Assembly (NCBI GenBank): GCA_907163375.1
Contig: CAJQUW010007784.1
Location: forward strand, 620,001-684,000
Source: Prostheceraeus crozeri
Taxonomy: Eukaryota > Platyhelminthes > Polycladida > Euryleptidae
DNA: 64,000 nt
Direction of reading: 5' to 3'
Shown here in pieces: positions 11,901 through 24,480 of this stretch. A model generated the notes under the pieces. The model saw only the letters and a program-made list of their open reading frames with translations, made no database searches and had not been told where the DNA came from. Position numbers and translations under genes: made by a program. The first letter of the stretch is position 1. Each line of letters begins with the position of its first letter.

Positions 11901-14041
11901 CTAAACCTTGCCGCGAGTTCCTTTCATTGTTATACGACGATTAACACTTCTATCACTATTACAATTCAATCTCCATTTACATACAAAATCTATTTTTGCC
12001 ATATCGTACTTCCTTACCAAAATTCATTTCTAACAAATCTCAATCAAATGAGCAGGACCAAAACGTGGGAACAAAATGTCAAGCCACTGAGATATAAATA
12101 AAGATCAAAGATGAAAAACATATGCATCACGGCTCGCATCGAAATGGGTCGCGCTATCTGAGATTCACTTCCAAATTTCGTGCAGAATCTGAGATCACAT
12201 TGTTAACCAATGCTTTTTGCTTAAGATAGGACCATGATTTGGTCTTTGATTTAACGAAGAACACTTCCGCAGCAGAATCAAAATGCACAGATTTTGGGAT
12301 TCCGCATTCCAGAATCTATGCCTTTATACGCCGACCAAAGCCGCACTCTTTTTATGCAGTTTGAGAAGAATGGGGTTGACGTAAGCCTGTGTGTCGTTAA
12401 GAGGCGACTCAAAAGGACTGCATGCATGCTGTATACGCGCTGACACAGCATCATGAGATCACTGCCGAACTATTCTATCAATTCTATACCATACATCTAT
12501 CTATCAAAAATGATTCCGTTTTTACCAATTCACATGTGCGAACTGTCTTGGCGAAATTCAAAGACTTTAAACAACCGAAGTCAGATCTCTACACTCCTGA
12601 CTGTTAGAATGCATAGAAACTGGCCTACTTGATGTCAACCACTTCAGTGTTGCCTCAAATTCTCTCCACTTGCATAAATGATAATAATCACAAGTTGTAG
12701 GGTCATAGAAACTGTAATCTCCAAGGAATGCAAATAGAGATGCACTGATTTGTGGATCTTGACTGCTGTGAAAGCTGAATTATCAACCATGTAGCCAGTA
12801 ATATTTCCACAGGTCATAACATGGTGTCGCGAATTCTTTCTGTATACTTTATATGAATATTCATAGATACAAACATTCATCAGAGCTTTTACGATGGTAT
12901 GTATTAATCACAAAACTAGTTATCTTCTGAATAACACTATTCGTTCAAGTTGGAAGTTATAAAAAGAAGTGTTAAAAAATCACTTTAAAATAGAATTCAT
13001 GGATTTCTTGAAGAAGAAATGACTATCGAAAAAAACTAATTTCCTCTTTATAAATAAGCAATAAATAGAAGATGTCATCAGACTTGAAATGGTACTTTGC
13101 AATCACACGTGATTAAACGCTTAATCCAATGATACGAAAGCAATGAACGCAAAATGCCTCTGAGTTAGGAGAATCCCGTAGACCAACGTTTAAAATTAAA
13201 TGATTCATTATTGACAGTCAATGAGTAGTGAGCACGCATCCAAAACTCAGAAAACTGGAAGAATTACAACAAAAATTCAGCCCCTAATCTCAGTTGAATA
13301 ATAATTTTCCATGACACTCGCATAGAACTTCAAGTTTCCTGCGACTGGAATTAAGCAACATTCTCTTTTTCTCCACTCGAGAACCACGACAGAATGATAA
13401 GTGATGAACATAACAAAACAGATTGAATAAAAATATAGCATCTGAATTTACATAAATGACAAATAATGAGAGACTTGACAGACTCACAACGATTAGCAAT
13501 AACATATACTACGAATATACATCCATACATACTGATGTCCCTGCGATGTCCGGACATTCTTGGGTATGTCCAAAGTTGTCTGTACATGACAGGTGTCCAT
13601 TCGACAAAGATGCCTCTGTGTTCCCGATTGACGCCTATGAAGAAAAACGTACGATACTTGGATAATAGACGAATGAAACACCAATTTTTCAATGAAACTA
13701 CTTCAATGCTGAAATATTTAATAATTTGAAAGGTTGGGCTGAATTTTTTTAATCATCCTATCCGTAGGTATGTGGCAGGGTGAGTCCATCAATTAATTCT
13801 TACATGTAGAAAATACACCAGATTCAAAAGCGCAGAAAAATTTGAGTTTCCATCCGTTTTCTTGTAAGTATTTCAACTGAATTGACCGCCAATCATGGTT
13901 TGCAAAACCACAAAGTGCGTTTTTGTTGATTCCTTCCTACAACTTTCCATCAGTCCTTAACCCTATAAGCATTAAGAGAGAAGATTCGGCCCCCTAAAAT
14001 ATTCGAAACTAGTGCTTTCAATTTCATGAAAAACTAGAATA
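8982..14041. other. Long stretch without supported genes
   Basis: AT-rich sequence. Open frames of 60-113 codons occur (for example 10359-10670 + and 13351-13692 -), but they overlap frames on the other strand and show no domain. A short perfect-looking stem, ATCGCTAAAACC / GGTTTTAGCGAT, lies near 9132-9160. I see no other structure. Confidence 0.4.
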
Positions 14042-14043
14042 TA

Positions 14044-14712
14044 CAGTGCATCTTCCCTGGATTATCCGGATGTTCAAAAGCCAATAAGTCAATGAAAGAT
14101 CCGGATAAGCGATTTTTTTAAATCCTATGTTTGCAAAAGACTGTAGGCTCAGGTCAAAGACATTGATTATATACCATAAGCTGCCTAAAATGTAATCTAC
14201 ATATATCTAATCTGTATGTATATATCCATCCTGTATATCTAACTAGAATATAATATTCGATATCTTTGCTTCCGATACTTCGAATGTTTAATGAAATTGT
14301 GTGAATAAGTTGTACATGTTTTGTTATACGCATATTCGCTGTTAATTTTTAAGTACATACGTATGAAAACAATGACCGTGAACTGGGACAATATATTGAA
14401 TGTGATTTATTTGTGTGTACATATTATTGTGTTGTATTATTGTGTTAGCTTTGATTAGTATACGTTGCCTACTCCTAATTAGTAATACTCCAGGCAGTAA
14501 GTTGCTTGCCTGTTATTTGGCTCAGAGAACGGGAGATGCGTACATTCAGCCAATGAGATGCAGGTAAAGCAAGAGTGCTTCGCGCATGCATTACTTAAAG
14601 AGGAGAGCAATGCTAAAATGAACATTCGATTCCATTTATGTCAATGTTTTGACGGAATCACAGATAATCGAGCAGATTCTAAAATTACGTCCGTATAATC
14701 GAAGATGCACTG
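14044..14712. mobile_element. Tigger/pogo-type non-autonomous element
   Basis: The left end CAGTGCATCTTC followed by GGATTATCCGGA is matched on the right by the reverse complement of CAGTGCATCTTCGATTATAC. TA dinucleotides flank both sides (14042-14043 and 14713-14714). The CAGTGCATCTTCGATTATCCG style of terminus is typical of Tigger/pogo families. The 669-bp interior is AT-rich and non-coding. Confidence 0.8.
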
Positions 14713-15432
14713 TACTCATTTCGAGCATTCTCTGTCCGATGGTGACATCATGTAGTTTGAATTTGCTTTGTTACTGCAAATAGCAATTGAAAATTAAAAC
14801 TAGTATTTTTGTCGAATTGATCAATAAAAAAATATCGCCCTTAAAAATCAGTCAAAAATGATAAGACAACTGGTTTCATCGCTTCCGCTTTGTTGTGGTA
14901 GGGGTACATGATGATTCATCTACCAATGAATAGAATTTCCTTGTCAGTTAATCACTGCATTGAAGGAACATAGCAATTGCACTATTGAGAAATAAGTAAT
15001 ATTCATGAAAAGTAAAGCGGCTGCTTTCCTTAAATTATGGTTTTCTTTAAGAGCTGCCACCGGATGAAATAATTCCATGGATAAATATTAGGTATACAAA
15101 TGCACATCGGTGTACATCCCAATAAATTTCAGCTTCTTCATATAGAAGGTTGTGTTCGTCTACGTAGGACATACCAGACGTTGAGAACATGAGACCGGCT
15201 TATTATGAGACATTCGAAAGTTGATCACAGTCATGTCATTCTTGATTTATCAATATGCAAGTCAGCAATTCGGATGCATATTCAATCAGGATTCAAAAGC
15301 CGCAAACAGCCATCTCAAGTTGAATTGTCCGATCAACCTAATCCTAACGAACCTCATTTTTTTGAAATGTGTCTTGATTAATTCAATTGCTCATCATGGT
15401 TTGAAAAATCAAGTATCTGATGGTCTCATATA

Positions 15433-15592
15433 CAGTAGAACCTCCATATTACGGACACCGTCGGGACTGCGCATTAGTGTCCGCAATATGGAGTTACCGG
15501 TGATGATACGAACATTATTCGGGACTGAGCTTAACTGTCCGTAATACGGAGGTGTCCGCTGTATAGAATGTCCGCAATAGGAGGTTCCACTG
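15433..15592. mobile_element. Tigger-type MITE, 160 bp
   Basis: It starts CAGTAGAACCTCCATATTAC and ends with the complement of CAGTGGAACCTCCTATTG, with TA at 15431-15432 and 15593-15594. The interior repeats GTCCGCAATATGGAG / GTCCGTAATACGGAGG in both orientations. CAGTNGAACCTC ends are characteristic of Tigger-related elements. It has no coding capacity. Confidence 0.85.
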
Positions 15593-16255
15593 TATATTAA
15601 ATAACAAAAAATATTTTCGGCTATATTCCACAGCCATTCTCAAGTAAAAATTGTATAAAATCAACAAATTTCAAAAAATATGATGTAATTTGTAAGATGT
15701 CTTTTTTAAGTTCATAGTATTCATCATGACAAGAAATAGCAATCACGATGTAGCATAGTGGGCAAAAAAACATGACATACCACCCCAACCTCCCAAGTGA
15801 TATGATGATATAGAAAAAGAAATTATTTGAATTGTCCACACTCAGCTCGACTGTTCATTTTTGGTTTTTGTATTCTTATGATGTTTGATTCCTTTAATCT
15901 AAGAATTGATTCATCATCTGTTGTGATTTTTAGATTGGAAGTTTTGCTCTGATTGCATGTTTGATGATGTTTGCAAACTTCACAGTCTTCTTTAATGTAT
16001 TGAACTGGAACAGTGTGCCCATAGTGCGAGAGCTGCTGATATTTTCTTCCTAAATTTGCGCACGAGTTTCTTATTATTTTTGAAATGTAGATTGTAACAC
16101 ATTAGTAAAACGACAATTTTTAAGTTTTACTTCCAGGCATCTTGCAAGTTACAAAGCCTCAAACATCGCAAAATCACAATTGTTTATGTAGATCCATGTA
16201 CTTCTGAGTTCATGCAATCAGCGTGGAAGTCTCGCGGTTGGTTGTTTAACATTAC
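15593..16255. other. No recognisable feature
   Basis: AT-rich spacer between the MITE and the tandem duplication. One 72-codon frame at 15621-15839 (-) is hydrophobic and unremarkable. Confidence 0.4.
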
Positions 16256-17165
16256 AGCCTATGGAGCCTTTCACACGTTTCCCGCGTTTTCATTTTGCCG
16301 TGTAAATCGCGCGATTTTGGTTTTTGACCTAACAATGATCTTTGACATCATGTCAAACTGACAAACTGAGAACATTTCTGAGTTCAGCATGATGTGGCGA
16401 TTAAAACGCATTCCGAATTAAGTAGAACCGTTTCTATCCGGAATAATATCTTTAATTTCCAAAATGCTGATGTTCTCGAACTTCGTGTAAATCGATCAAT
16501 ACTGTAGCCAATGCGCGTGCTGACGTCAGTCATTGTCACCAATTTAGATTTTGACCTCGCTCTCAGCCGTCAGTTGTCAGATTTCGATGATCCACACACC
16601 AAACTGATACCAGAGCATGAAGTTGATGGTGCTCATGGCGTCCACCATGGAGAGAAATTCTTGTCTTCGCAATCCCCTTTCCGTGGAACAATGGCCAACA
16701 CAAACAATTGGAAAGCTATGTCCATCGAAGACAACAGCACAGTCGCGCGGATGCCAGACTTACATTATAGCCTATGGAACCGTTCACACATGTCGCGCGT
16801 TTTAAAAGCGGATAGATTGTCGTAAGAATTCTTCTGGAAATCGCGCGATTTTGAGTTGTGACCGCATTTTGATTAAAACGCATTCCGAATTGCTGAATTT
16901 CGTTCAGTAGAACCGATTCTATTACAAATAATACACTTGAAGCTCGAAAGTGTTGAGGCTATTGACCTTCGCATGCGTCAAACAATAGTGCCTTCCAGGC
17001 GCGCTCAATCGACAATGACTGAAGTCAGTCCATGTCATCAATTTACATCTTGAATTCGCTCTCAGCCGTCAGTGTTCGGTTTTTGGTCATTCACACATCA
17101 AAATGATTCCCAGAATATGAAGAAGTTGATAACTCGCATAGCCTCCGTCATGGAGACAATCATTT
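16256..17165 (+). repeat. Diverged tandem duplication, about 500-513 bp unit
   Basis: Copy 1 starts AGCCTATGGAGCCTTTCACA at 16256 and copy 2 starts AGCCTATGGAACCGTTCACA at 16769. Parallel blocks follow in both: AAATCGCGCGATTTTG, GATTAAAACGCATTCCGAAT, AGTAGAACCG, CAATTTA, CGCTCTCAGCCGTCAG, and a final CATGGAGA. The copies have diverged substantially and contain indels. Each is richer in CpG (CGCGCG runs) than its surroundings. Open frames of 62-104 codons in copy 1 are not conserved in copy 2, so they are unlikely to code. Confidence 0.8.
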
Positions 17166-19978
17166 TCATACCATGCAAGACTCCCAGAGGGCCCCTGCCC
17201 ATGCATTGTGTTTTATTGATTGACTAGACTGGAACACTTGGAAAAGCAGTGGATAGTGACAATAGATGCAGTAAGTTGCTACTGTTCTTATTGCTATGAT
17301 GAAAGTGGTCGCTTCGTGAAAGTTTGCTGACTTGTGATATGAATACATGACGCAATCGACCACTTTTATCGATTAACTGATTGAATAGGTTGTTGAGATT
17401 TCTATGTCTTTCAAATGAGCTTGCATGTCTATTACACAGAGCAGACGGCGAGACAAAATTGCTGAAAGAAGAATATCTTTTGCTGATTTTGAATATTATA
17501 GCGAATTATGCAATATATTTCAGATATTCTGATAGCAAATTTCCAACTGATTCCGATGAAAACAAAAACAAATACAACTGAAGCCTGCCTTCAGAGTAAT
17601 TTTGGTTCAAATCCTTCTCCAATAGGCTAAGACACATTCACTTTCTGTCTCATGAAATCGAGAGATCGAAATGGTTTGTCCAATGATTAACAGTCGCAGA
17701 AATCGAAGTGCAGTGTGAAAGGCCAATTCCAAATTTTAGCGATATAGTCGCATATCAACCACAATAGACAATAGCTGTTTGTGGATGGCAATTTCAACTG
17801 CTCGGTCCATAGAAATTGACAACAATAAAACCTCTAGAATGGAAATTAAGCTTCATGCAATGCACAATAACGGCACATAAATCGCACGCATCTTCACTTA
17901 GATGCACCTGCCAACGTCTGTATCATTGGGTTAGAATCAGTCACATGAGTAAATCGAAGCCTTTCATTGGTGATCCATGCCCCAACTTAGTTCCCCCGGA
18001 TGTGCCGCGACCTTGGGTCAATTTCCATTCTAGCGAACTTCAGATAAACAGTTTATTTCTATGGCTCGGTCAGACACCGATCTACGTAAATGTTGATAGA
18101 TCTTATGAAGAATCAAAACGTGTTGCACATAAAAGAAATTCTATGAATATCATTTTTCTGATCAGGAGAGACGGTTTGTTTATCTGCAACAATAACATCG
18201 GTTGTCATGACTTTTCATTATCATTAACAGCAAATCGGTAGAGGCACCGGTTACAAGGAATGTCGTATTTCTGCCTGCTGAAGGAAAATTCTGCCCTAGA
18301 AGTACAATCAAAATCACACAAATGATAAATGCCATTTTGAGTTTTTAAAGGCATGCTGGATCATTGCGTCATTGAGTGTATGGAACTCGAGCGTACATGG
18401 ATTTACATAAACAAATGTGATTTTGCGATGCTTGAGGCTCTGTACTTGCAAGACGACTGGAAGCAAAAAAATAAGAATTGTCGTTTTACTGATGTGTGAC
18501 AATCTACATACCAAAAATAGTACGAAGGTCGTGCGCGAATTTGGAAGAAAATATCAGCAGCTTTCGGACTACTAGACTAGTGTTGTAAGTCCGAGATTGA
18601 AAGCCCGACGTGTCAACCAGTGTAACCACATTTATCTTAAAACTTGAATAACCTGAAAAGACTGCCCAGATTCGTAACCAGGAGGATGAAATTGACAAAG
18701 TAGAAGTTGTTTCGAATAGAATCACGCTGTAATAAAATATGGATTCGTTCGATGGTTCCGTCCACTTCACACAAGTGTCTCCCAGGTGCTTGCACTTGCC
18801 AGTATAAAGCTGTTAGATATATCTGGATGAACCTCAAAGAAAATACGGCTAATCGCCTCTTGCGAAACAATGGGATACTCATAAATTAGCCCACCAATAT
18901 GTAGAACTGATAACAGTCCAACAAATATGACTGCAGAGAAGTTAACCCGAGGTTCACAGAAGTTTGCCTGAATGATTTATGTGATATGCTTTTTGGATGA
19001 CTTGATCTTCTAAGCATCGGGATCACATGGGTTCTTAAGGACCACACTTTCATCATTTTACCAGTAAATTAAGGCAGTGTTGATATTGTGACCACTTTTG
19101 TGTCATTACCAATACTTAACCATTCCTCGAGCTCGAGACTTCATTCATAAATGGTTAGCAGAATCTCTATACAGATCGTTTCATGAAAAATTTAACATTT
19201 TCAAACGCTACTTTCGTGATGAAGTCGTGGTTCAATTTCAATAAACTACATGCCATATGAAATCTTGTGCTCTATAAATTTCAGGATTCATTCAGGTTTC
19301 TTCAAGAGGATACACATGCCAATTATCCCATATGTCACTCCAGTCTCCCCGACAGGCTTGCTCTATCCCGGTCATCTTGTGTTTATTGAAAACGCGATAT
19401 GTTGATGACAACAGTAATGAAATATCAACAATGTTAAGCTACGCCGCGGAAATTTCTGAAAATCATGGGCCTTGTGATTACTTGGTCAAAATTTTTGGTT
19501 GCATTGTTGCAATACTTTTATTCAATCAGTTTGCCATGGAGATCATCACGGACAGATGCATCATGCATGAAGCTAGGAAAACAGAAAATGTCTAATATCC
19601 GTCTGCCACGCAGTTCATAATTTATAATCACCAATGATAAATATCAAAACAGCGATTGTCCTTATTTGATGAGAGTGTGTGTGAGTTAGCAAATGTTTGA
19701 CAGTTTGCATCAAGTAAGCGTTCCAGCAGGAAAATCCCGAGTCAGTGACTCACAGCTCAATGATGCTTTCGTGATAAGTGGTGAAGAATTGACAATACAC
19801 CTCCATTTTCATTCGAGTCAGACTTCCCTACAAATAATACTGCTGTTAATTGCGAATTCAGATGTTTGACTCGAGATTTGATTGATTTCAACAATCTAAC
19901 GGACGAAATACATTTATACTAGTGCTATTTATAAATTGCTTTGATCAAGAATGACTTAAAATACCAAGAAATATTTAC
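17166..19978. other. No recognisable feature
   Basis: AT-rich sequence with small overlapping frames (the largest is 141 codons at 17816-18241 +, no domain recognised). GGTTCAAATCC near 17602 matches a Pol III B box, but no tRNA fold or A box surrounds it. Confidence 0.4.
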
Positions 19979-20055
19979 CACAGTGACCTTGCGGTAGTGA
20001 TCACTCTGCATTGAGGAGAAATGGGCTCAATCCTCAGTCAAATAACCTAAGACTT
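19979..20055 (+). repeat. Possible tRNA-derived SINE head
   Basis: TTGCGGTAGTGA (about 19989) resembles a Pol III A box. About 34 bp later, GGGCTCAATCC resembles a B box, which is the usual spacing. No clean cloverleaf can be drawn and no second copy is present in the window. The call rests on these two motifs only. Confidence 0.25.
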
Positions 20056-22054
20056 TGGCACACTGCATTCATGCTAGATACTCAATAGCACTATCGATAA
20101 TAATGAGAGTATGATGAGTGAAACAAAGCCTCATGGAAGAAAGCCGTTCAGCTCACCTCACGTGCTCCTAGTACAAACAAGGCTTATTTAAGCCTGTGTA
20201 AAATTGTTTATATTATGTAGTCGATTACAACCAACTGACAACTTTTGAACTGAAATATTTCAACCCATCATGATTCGAACATAATTCAGTATTTGCATTT
20301 TAACATCAATCAACTTTTCAACTACGACCTTTTTAGGTTCAACTAGCCCTATAATTACAACATTTGCTTTGTTTCTATAACATTTTTATCCTACAACTTT
20401 TTCTCGAAGACTTCATCAAGTAATGTACATTTCTATATGTAGCTGCACCCTTCAATGCATCACTTTACATAGGCCCACATGTTTCTTCAGCACCATTCTG
20501 TTCATGCTAAAATAAGGCATAGACATACATTACGATCATTGTGTTGGCTGATTGATAAATGACACATCATTAAGCACTCCACAGACATGAATTCCGGAAT
20601 AAATCCTGCATCTCTGACATAGGCCTAATACATAAGTGCTAAAAAACCAAGTGGTATCAAATTGCAAACATCGGCAATTTCACTTGAAACAAAGGCGACA
20701 GCAACTATACGCAAATAAAATCCATATATACATAAAATAAATTCGTTATAAAACATGTGAATCTTTTGATAACTCACCGCTTAACCAGGGGGGTTTCATG
20801 TGAAATGGGAATGTTCCTTGATATTTCTCCTGCTTATCTGTTATACGTACCCCGTATTACATGTATTAATTGTTCACCAGAATAAAGTACAAATCTGATG
20901 TATGCACTCACGTAAAACATGATTAAAATAAAAGCATACGACACTTGAAACCACTACCAACCATCACCACTCACAAATTCTAACACTTTCACGTAACAAA
21001 AAGCTACAAAAGCAAGATAATAATTCAATCACAAGTTATTTTCGTTTCAGTTATGACCACTTAAGTTTAAGTACATGTACTATACAACTCCGATTATAAG
21101 AACATAACTAGAATAAACAATGTAAATTCGCTCAATCCATAAATTGGCAACAATCTTTTTCAAATATGTCGCAAGAACCTTAGTTGAAACAAGGTATGCA
21201 AGTCGATGTCTTCATATACGTACAACTGTTTATGACCCAAAAAATTAGCACAATAACGTACTGTGTTTGAATTTGAAGATAGAGAAAGAATCAGACAAAT
21301 GAAAACGATTATATGAATGATTATGAAAAACGATAGTTATACAGGACTTAAACGACATTTCATCCAAATGTTCATTAATTGAACCTTCGTTGTGCCATAC
21401 GGCTCAATGTCCTCAGACAGAAATAATGAAGCAAAACATTGATAGACTGAACGGACGGGCGGGGACTGCATGTATTTAACTATAAAGATGTGATGCAACG
21501 TCTAAACTTTGCAAATCCTTGGAAGGTGTTTGACACAATTATGAATATCATACTGGATTTTCGCAATCGAGTCACAGACTCACAGTGGATACTAGATGAA
21601 AATCAATGGAAATCCGGAACTTGCGAGTTTATTTAAGTTTGTAGCAATGCATGGTATATTGCATACTTTGCCTACGGAACCCGAAGGCATGCGATCTGAA
21701 AATTCATTAATAGGCTGCTAAGAGCTTCAATAGCTTAAGATCATAGCGATGCCAAAATATATACGCAGCAAAATTTTCCATTAGGTGACCTTATTTGTAA
21801 AGTACCTTAGTTGGGACAGAATCGCGTATGAAGAAGTTAAAGCAATGCATATATCAATGATTAATATGATCATCAACTTATCCTAAACATGAACTTTGAA
21901 CTTCCACTGATGGACTGCATAGAGTAACTACTGTGACTCAATTATATAATTCTTTTTGGAATTTAAACCCTTCCATGAATTTGTAGAGTTGCACAGCGAC
22001 TATACTTATAAACAGAAAAATAACTGCCTCTGGATTCTAAAAAATATGATGAGT
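20056..22054. other. No recognisable feature
   Basis: AT-rich, with no open frame long enough to consider and no clear repeat structure by eye. Confidence 0.45.
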
Positions 22055-22149
22055 TTTGATGTCCGATATTTCGCATTTCTTTGTCAAAGGGCCAAATAAC
22101 TGGTTATTTTGGTCCTTTGACAAAGAAATACGAAATACCGGACATCAAA
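22055..22149. repeat. Compact hairpin (46-47-bp arms, 2-bp loop)
   Basis: The left arm 22055-22100 and right arm 22103-22149 are reverse complements with only a few mismatches. The complementary blocks include TTTCTTTGTCAAAGG / CCTTTGACAAAGAAA and TTTGATGTCCG / CGGACATCAAA. It could be a minimal fold-back MITE or a small-RNA precursor. No target duplication is evident. Confidence 0.9.
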
Positions 22150-23288
22150 GTTCGTCTTGCACTTGAAAAGCCAGAAGCAATTATTTCACTATGTGCTTAT
22201 TTCCAAGAATGGTCACTTGGACAAGAATATTATATTTATACAGTGACAATGGATTCGTAGGTCTTGTGTACGAGACGAGTAAAATTCGCATTGACGGATT
22301 ATGTTAATCAAGAAATCGAATGTTTTTGTATGCATGTATCTTACTTAGAAAATCCGCTTACATTGCGTCAGTCATTACTGAGCTATGATCGCTGTATGAG
22401 CACACACTTTCTGACATTTTAAAACCTACCTCATTATTTAGCTGAGACAAAAAAGAAGACATCTGAAACAGATCGATACATAAGGAAAAAGTCACATTAA
22501 TTATATATCTTTCAATTTAGCATCGATGGCATTCATTTACATATCACGGAGTAAAATAAGTCGAAATTTCGGCGATTAAGACTTAATTATGTCGATCCTC
22601 GAAACAATTTGTTAAAATCAAATTTCACAGACAGTAATTCGCGACATAACGAGCTGATGGTTGTCATGCGATGCTGGATTCGATACAATTTATGTTTCTT
22701 AAGCAGATTGTCAAAGCATGCAAAATTTAGCACTGACATTAGAAATGATATTCTTCCAAAACATAAAGTGAAAATACAATGCTTACATCTGCAAGATTCG
22801 AAATATACAAAGAAAGAGAACTATTCATTAAAGTACTGATATTTTTTGATTACATAAAGTGATTCAAGGAACATAACAAACAAATATCCAATAGCAGAGG
22901 ATGAAAATCAATTGAGAAAATAAGGAAAGATTGAGACTCAATGAGAACTAACAATCGTTATGAAGAATAGGATAACAGAGAGATTATTTGATCAGTGTAA
23001 CTAGGATAGATCAATGGATGATGCCCTCTAATGAAAAGGAATATTATTGATGACAAGGAAAACTTCATGAAATGCGAGAAAAGAATTTTTCTAAAAAAAA
23101 TAAGGAAGCCTGGATACTGCCTTCGTAGAATAACTCATGGGATCCCGTGAATCTCCCGGGAGTGAAGAACAACTATTAAGGAGAACTGTTCAAAGTTTTG
23201 ATGGAATAAAAACAATCTTTTACTGTCATTTAGTAGTAAAAAGTTTGATGTGCAGTTTAAATGCATGTGCTTACAATATTATTTCAAT
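22150..23288. other. No recognisable feature
   Basis: AT-rich, with one 76-codon frame at 22609-22839 (+) that has no recognisable domain. Confidence 0.4.
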
Positions 23289-23810
23289 TTATAGATAAAT
23301 GGCTCTACTGTTTGTTTTACCGCATTTGTCACGCTTGATGATAGAAACGACTCGAGCTTGTACATTTTTAAGATTACGCATTAATTGTTGTCTGCATAGG
23401 AGAATGCATACACATGTGTCAGTGTCATCTATTTTTGCGACAACTGAAAACTGCTCATTACAAAACAAGGGGAGAAACAGTTCGAAGATTATAATAAGGC
23501 GAGTTAATTCAGGCACCTCCACAACCTGTTGGACCAATGCTCTGATGTCAGTCTTCAACATCTGATAGGAACGCTTTGAAGGCGTTAAGCTATACATGGG
23601 CCAAAAATTCAAAAAGAGGACAATGAAGGAAGCTGTTTTTGAACGGTATTTTTGCTTGTTCATTGCTACTTTCTCGAAGTTTTGCTGATTTCTCTTAGTG
23701 AATTCAAAACAATTTAAAAACTTGAGCATTTTTAAAGAAGCCCGGTAAACCACTCTTGTGTTCCTACATGAAGCCAACCTGCATGTATATGTCCCCTCTT
23801 CGTCATTCAA
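23289..23810 (-). CDS. Unrecognised 173-codon open frame, doubtful
   Basis: This is the longest open frame not clearly tied to a transposon on the left half. The product is mixed basic and hydrophobic, with a leucine-rich stretch RLIIIFELFLPLFCNEQF in the middle. It has no motif I recognise. It overlaps an 88-codon frame on the plus strand. It lies immediately left of a degenerate basic repeat array, so it may be part of the same decayed element. It may equally be a chance frame. Confidence 0.15.
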   Translation of the reverse strand: MNDEEGTYTCRLASCRNTRVVYRASLKMLKFLNCFEFTKRNQQNFEKVAMNKQKYRSKTASFIVLFLNFWPMYSLTPSKRSYQMLKTDIRALVQQVVEVPELTRLIIIFELFLPLFCNEQFSVVAKIDDTDTCVCILLCRQQLMRNLKNVQARVVSIIKRDKCGKTNSRAIYL

Positions 23811-23878
23811 GGTTCGAGGTGGAAAAAAGATGCAAAACGAGGGAAGAATCAGAAGGCGAGAACACCAAAGCGGAACTC

Positions 23879-24480
23879 GATCCTCCTACGTACGCTAGAA
23901 CAAAAAGGAGTAATGTCTAAAAAAATACAAGCGGGAAAGGAAAACGTCAATCCATTTCTTTTTGTTGATCGAAGCAGGTCTCTAACTCAGATTCTAGATT
24001 CAACAAACTCTCCAACAATACGAGGTAAAAAGAAGGCGGCGTGCACTTTATGGTCGAGACAAGTCTCATGCCGTCTAAAATGTATAGAATAGAAAAAAAA
24101 CAATTTCCAAAAATTGTTCCAAAAAGCAGGAGCGGTAAAAAGGAGTGTCGAGTATCGTATTTAACGATCGAGACACATCAACGCAGAATCTAGATACAAA
24201 ATGATGCAATTCTAAAAAATGTGGGTAAAAGAAAGCGCAAGCTTTTCAGTGTTCTATCAAAGCAAGTCTTTCATTCTGCCCAAATAGAGCAAACTAAGAA
24301 ATTAATAACAAAAAAAGCAAAGGCGGGGAATAGAAGACGTCAACCATCTAATGATCCAAGACAAGTATATTTCTCTGCCCAGATAGAGTAAATTGCAGAA
24401 ATTTATTCCCAAATAGAACTGGGCTCGTGAAAAAGAAAGCGACGCTGTATACCTATAATACCTATCTTTCACTCGCCACC
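23879..24480 (+). repeat. Degenerate tandem array with a basic, coding-like unit
   Basis: GATCGAGACAAGTCT-like blocks recur at about 23879, 23967, 24052, 24166, 24255 and 24353 (spacings 88, 85, 114, 89 and 98 bp). They alternate with A/G-rich blocks such as GTAAAAAGAAGGCGGCG. One plus-strand frame reads SKQVFHSAQIEQ and, about 33 codons later, PRQVYFSAQIE. The lysine/arginine-rich linkers between them (GKRKRK, KKAKAGNRRR) suggest that the array once encoded tandem peptide repeats. Stops now interrupt the array. The family is unknown. Confidence 0.5.

Noticed and set aside
13290-13729. Five overlapping frames of 63-113 codons on both strands
   Set aside because: Mutual overlap with no recognisable domain; a chance effect of low stop density.
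17602-17612. Perfect Pol III B-box-like GGTTCAAATCC
   Set aside because: No T-arm pairing, A box or cloverleaf around it, so not a tRNA gene.
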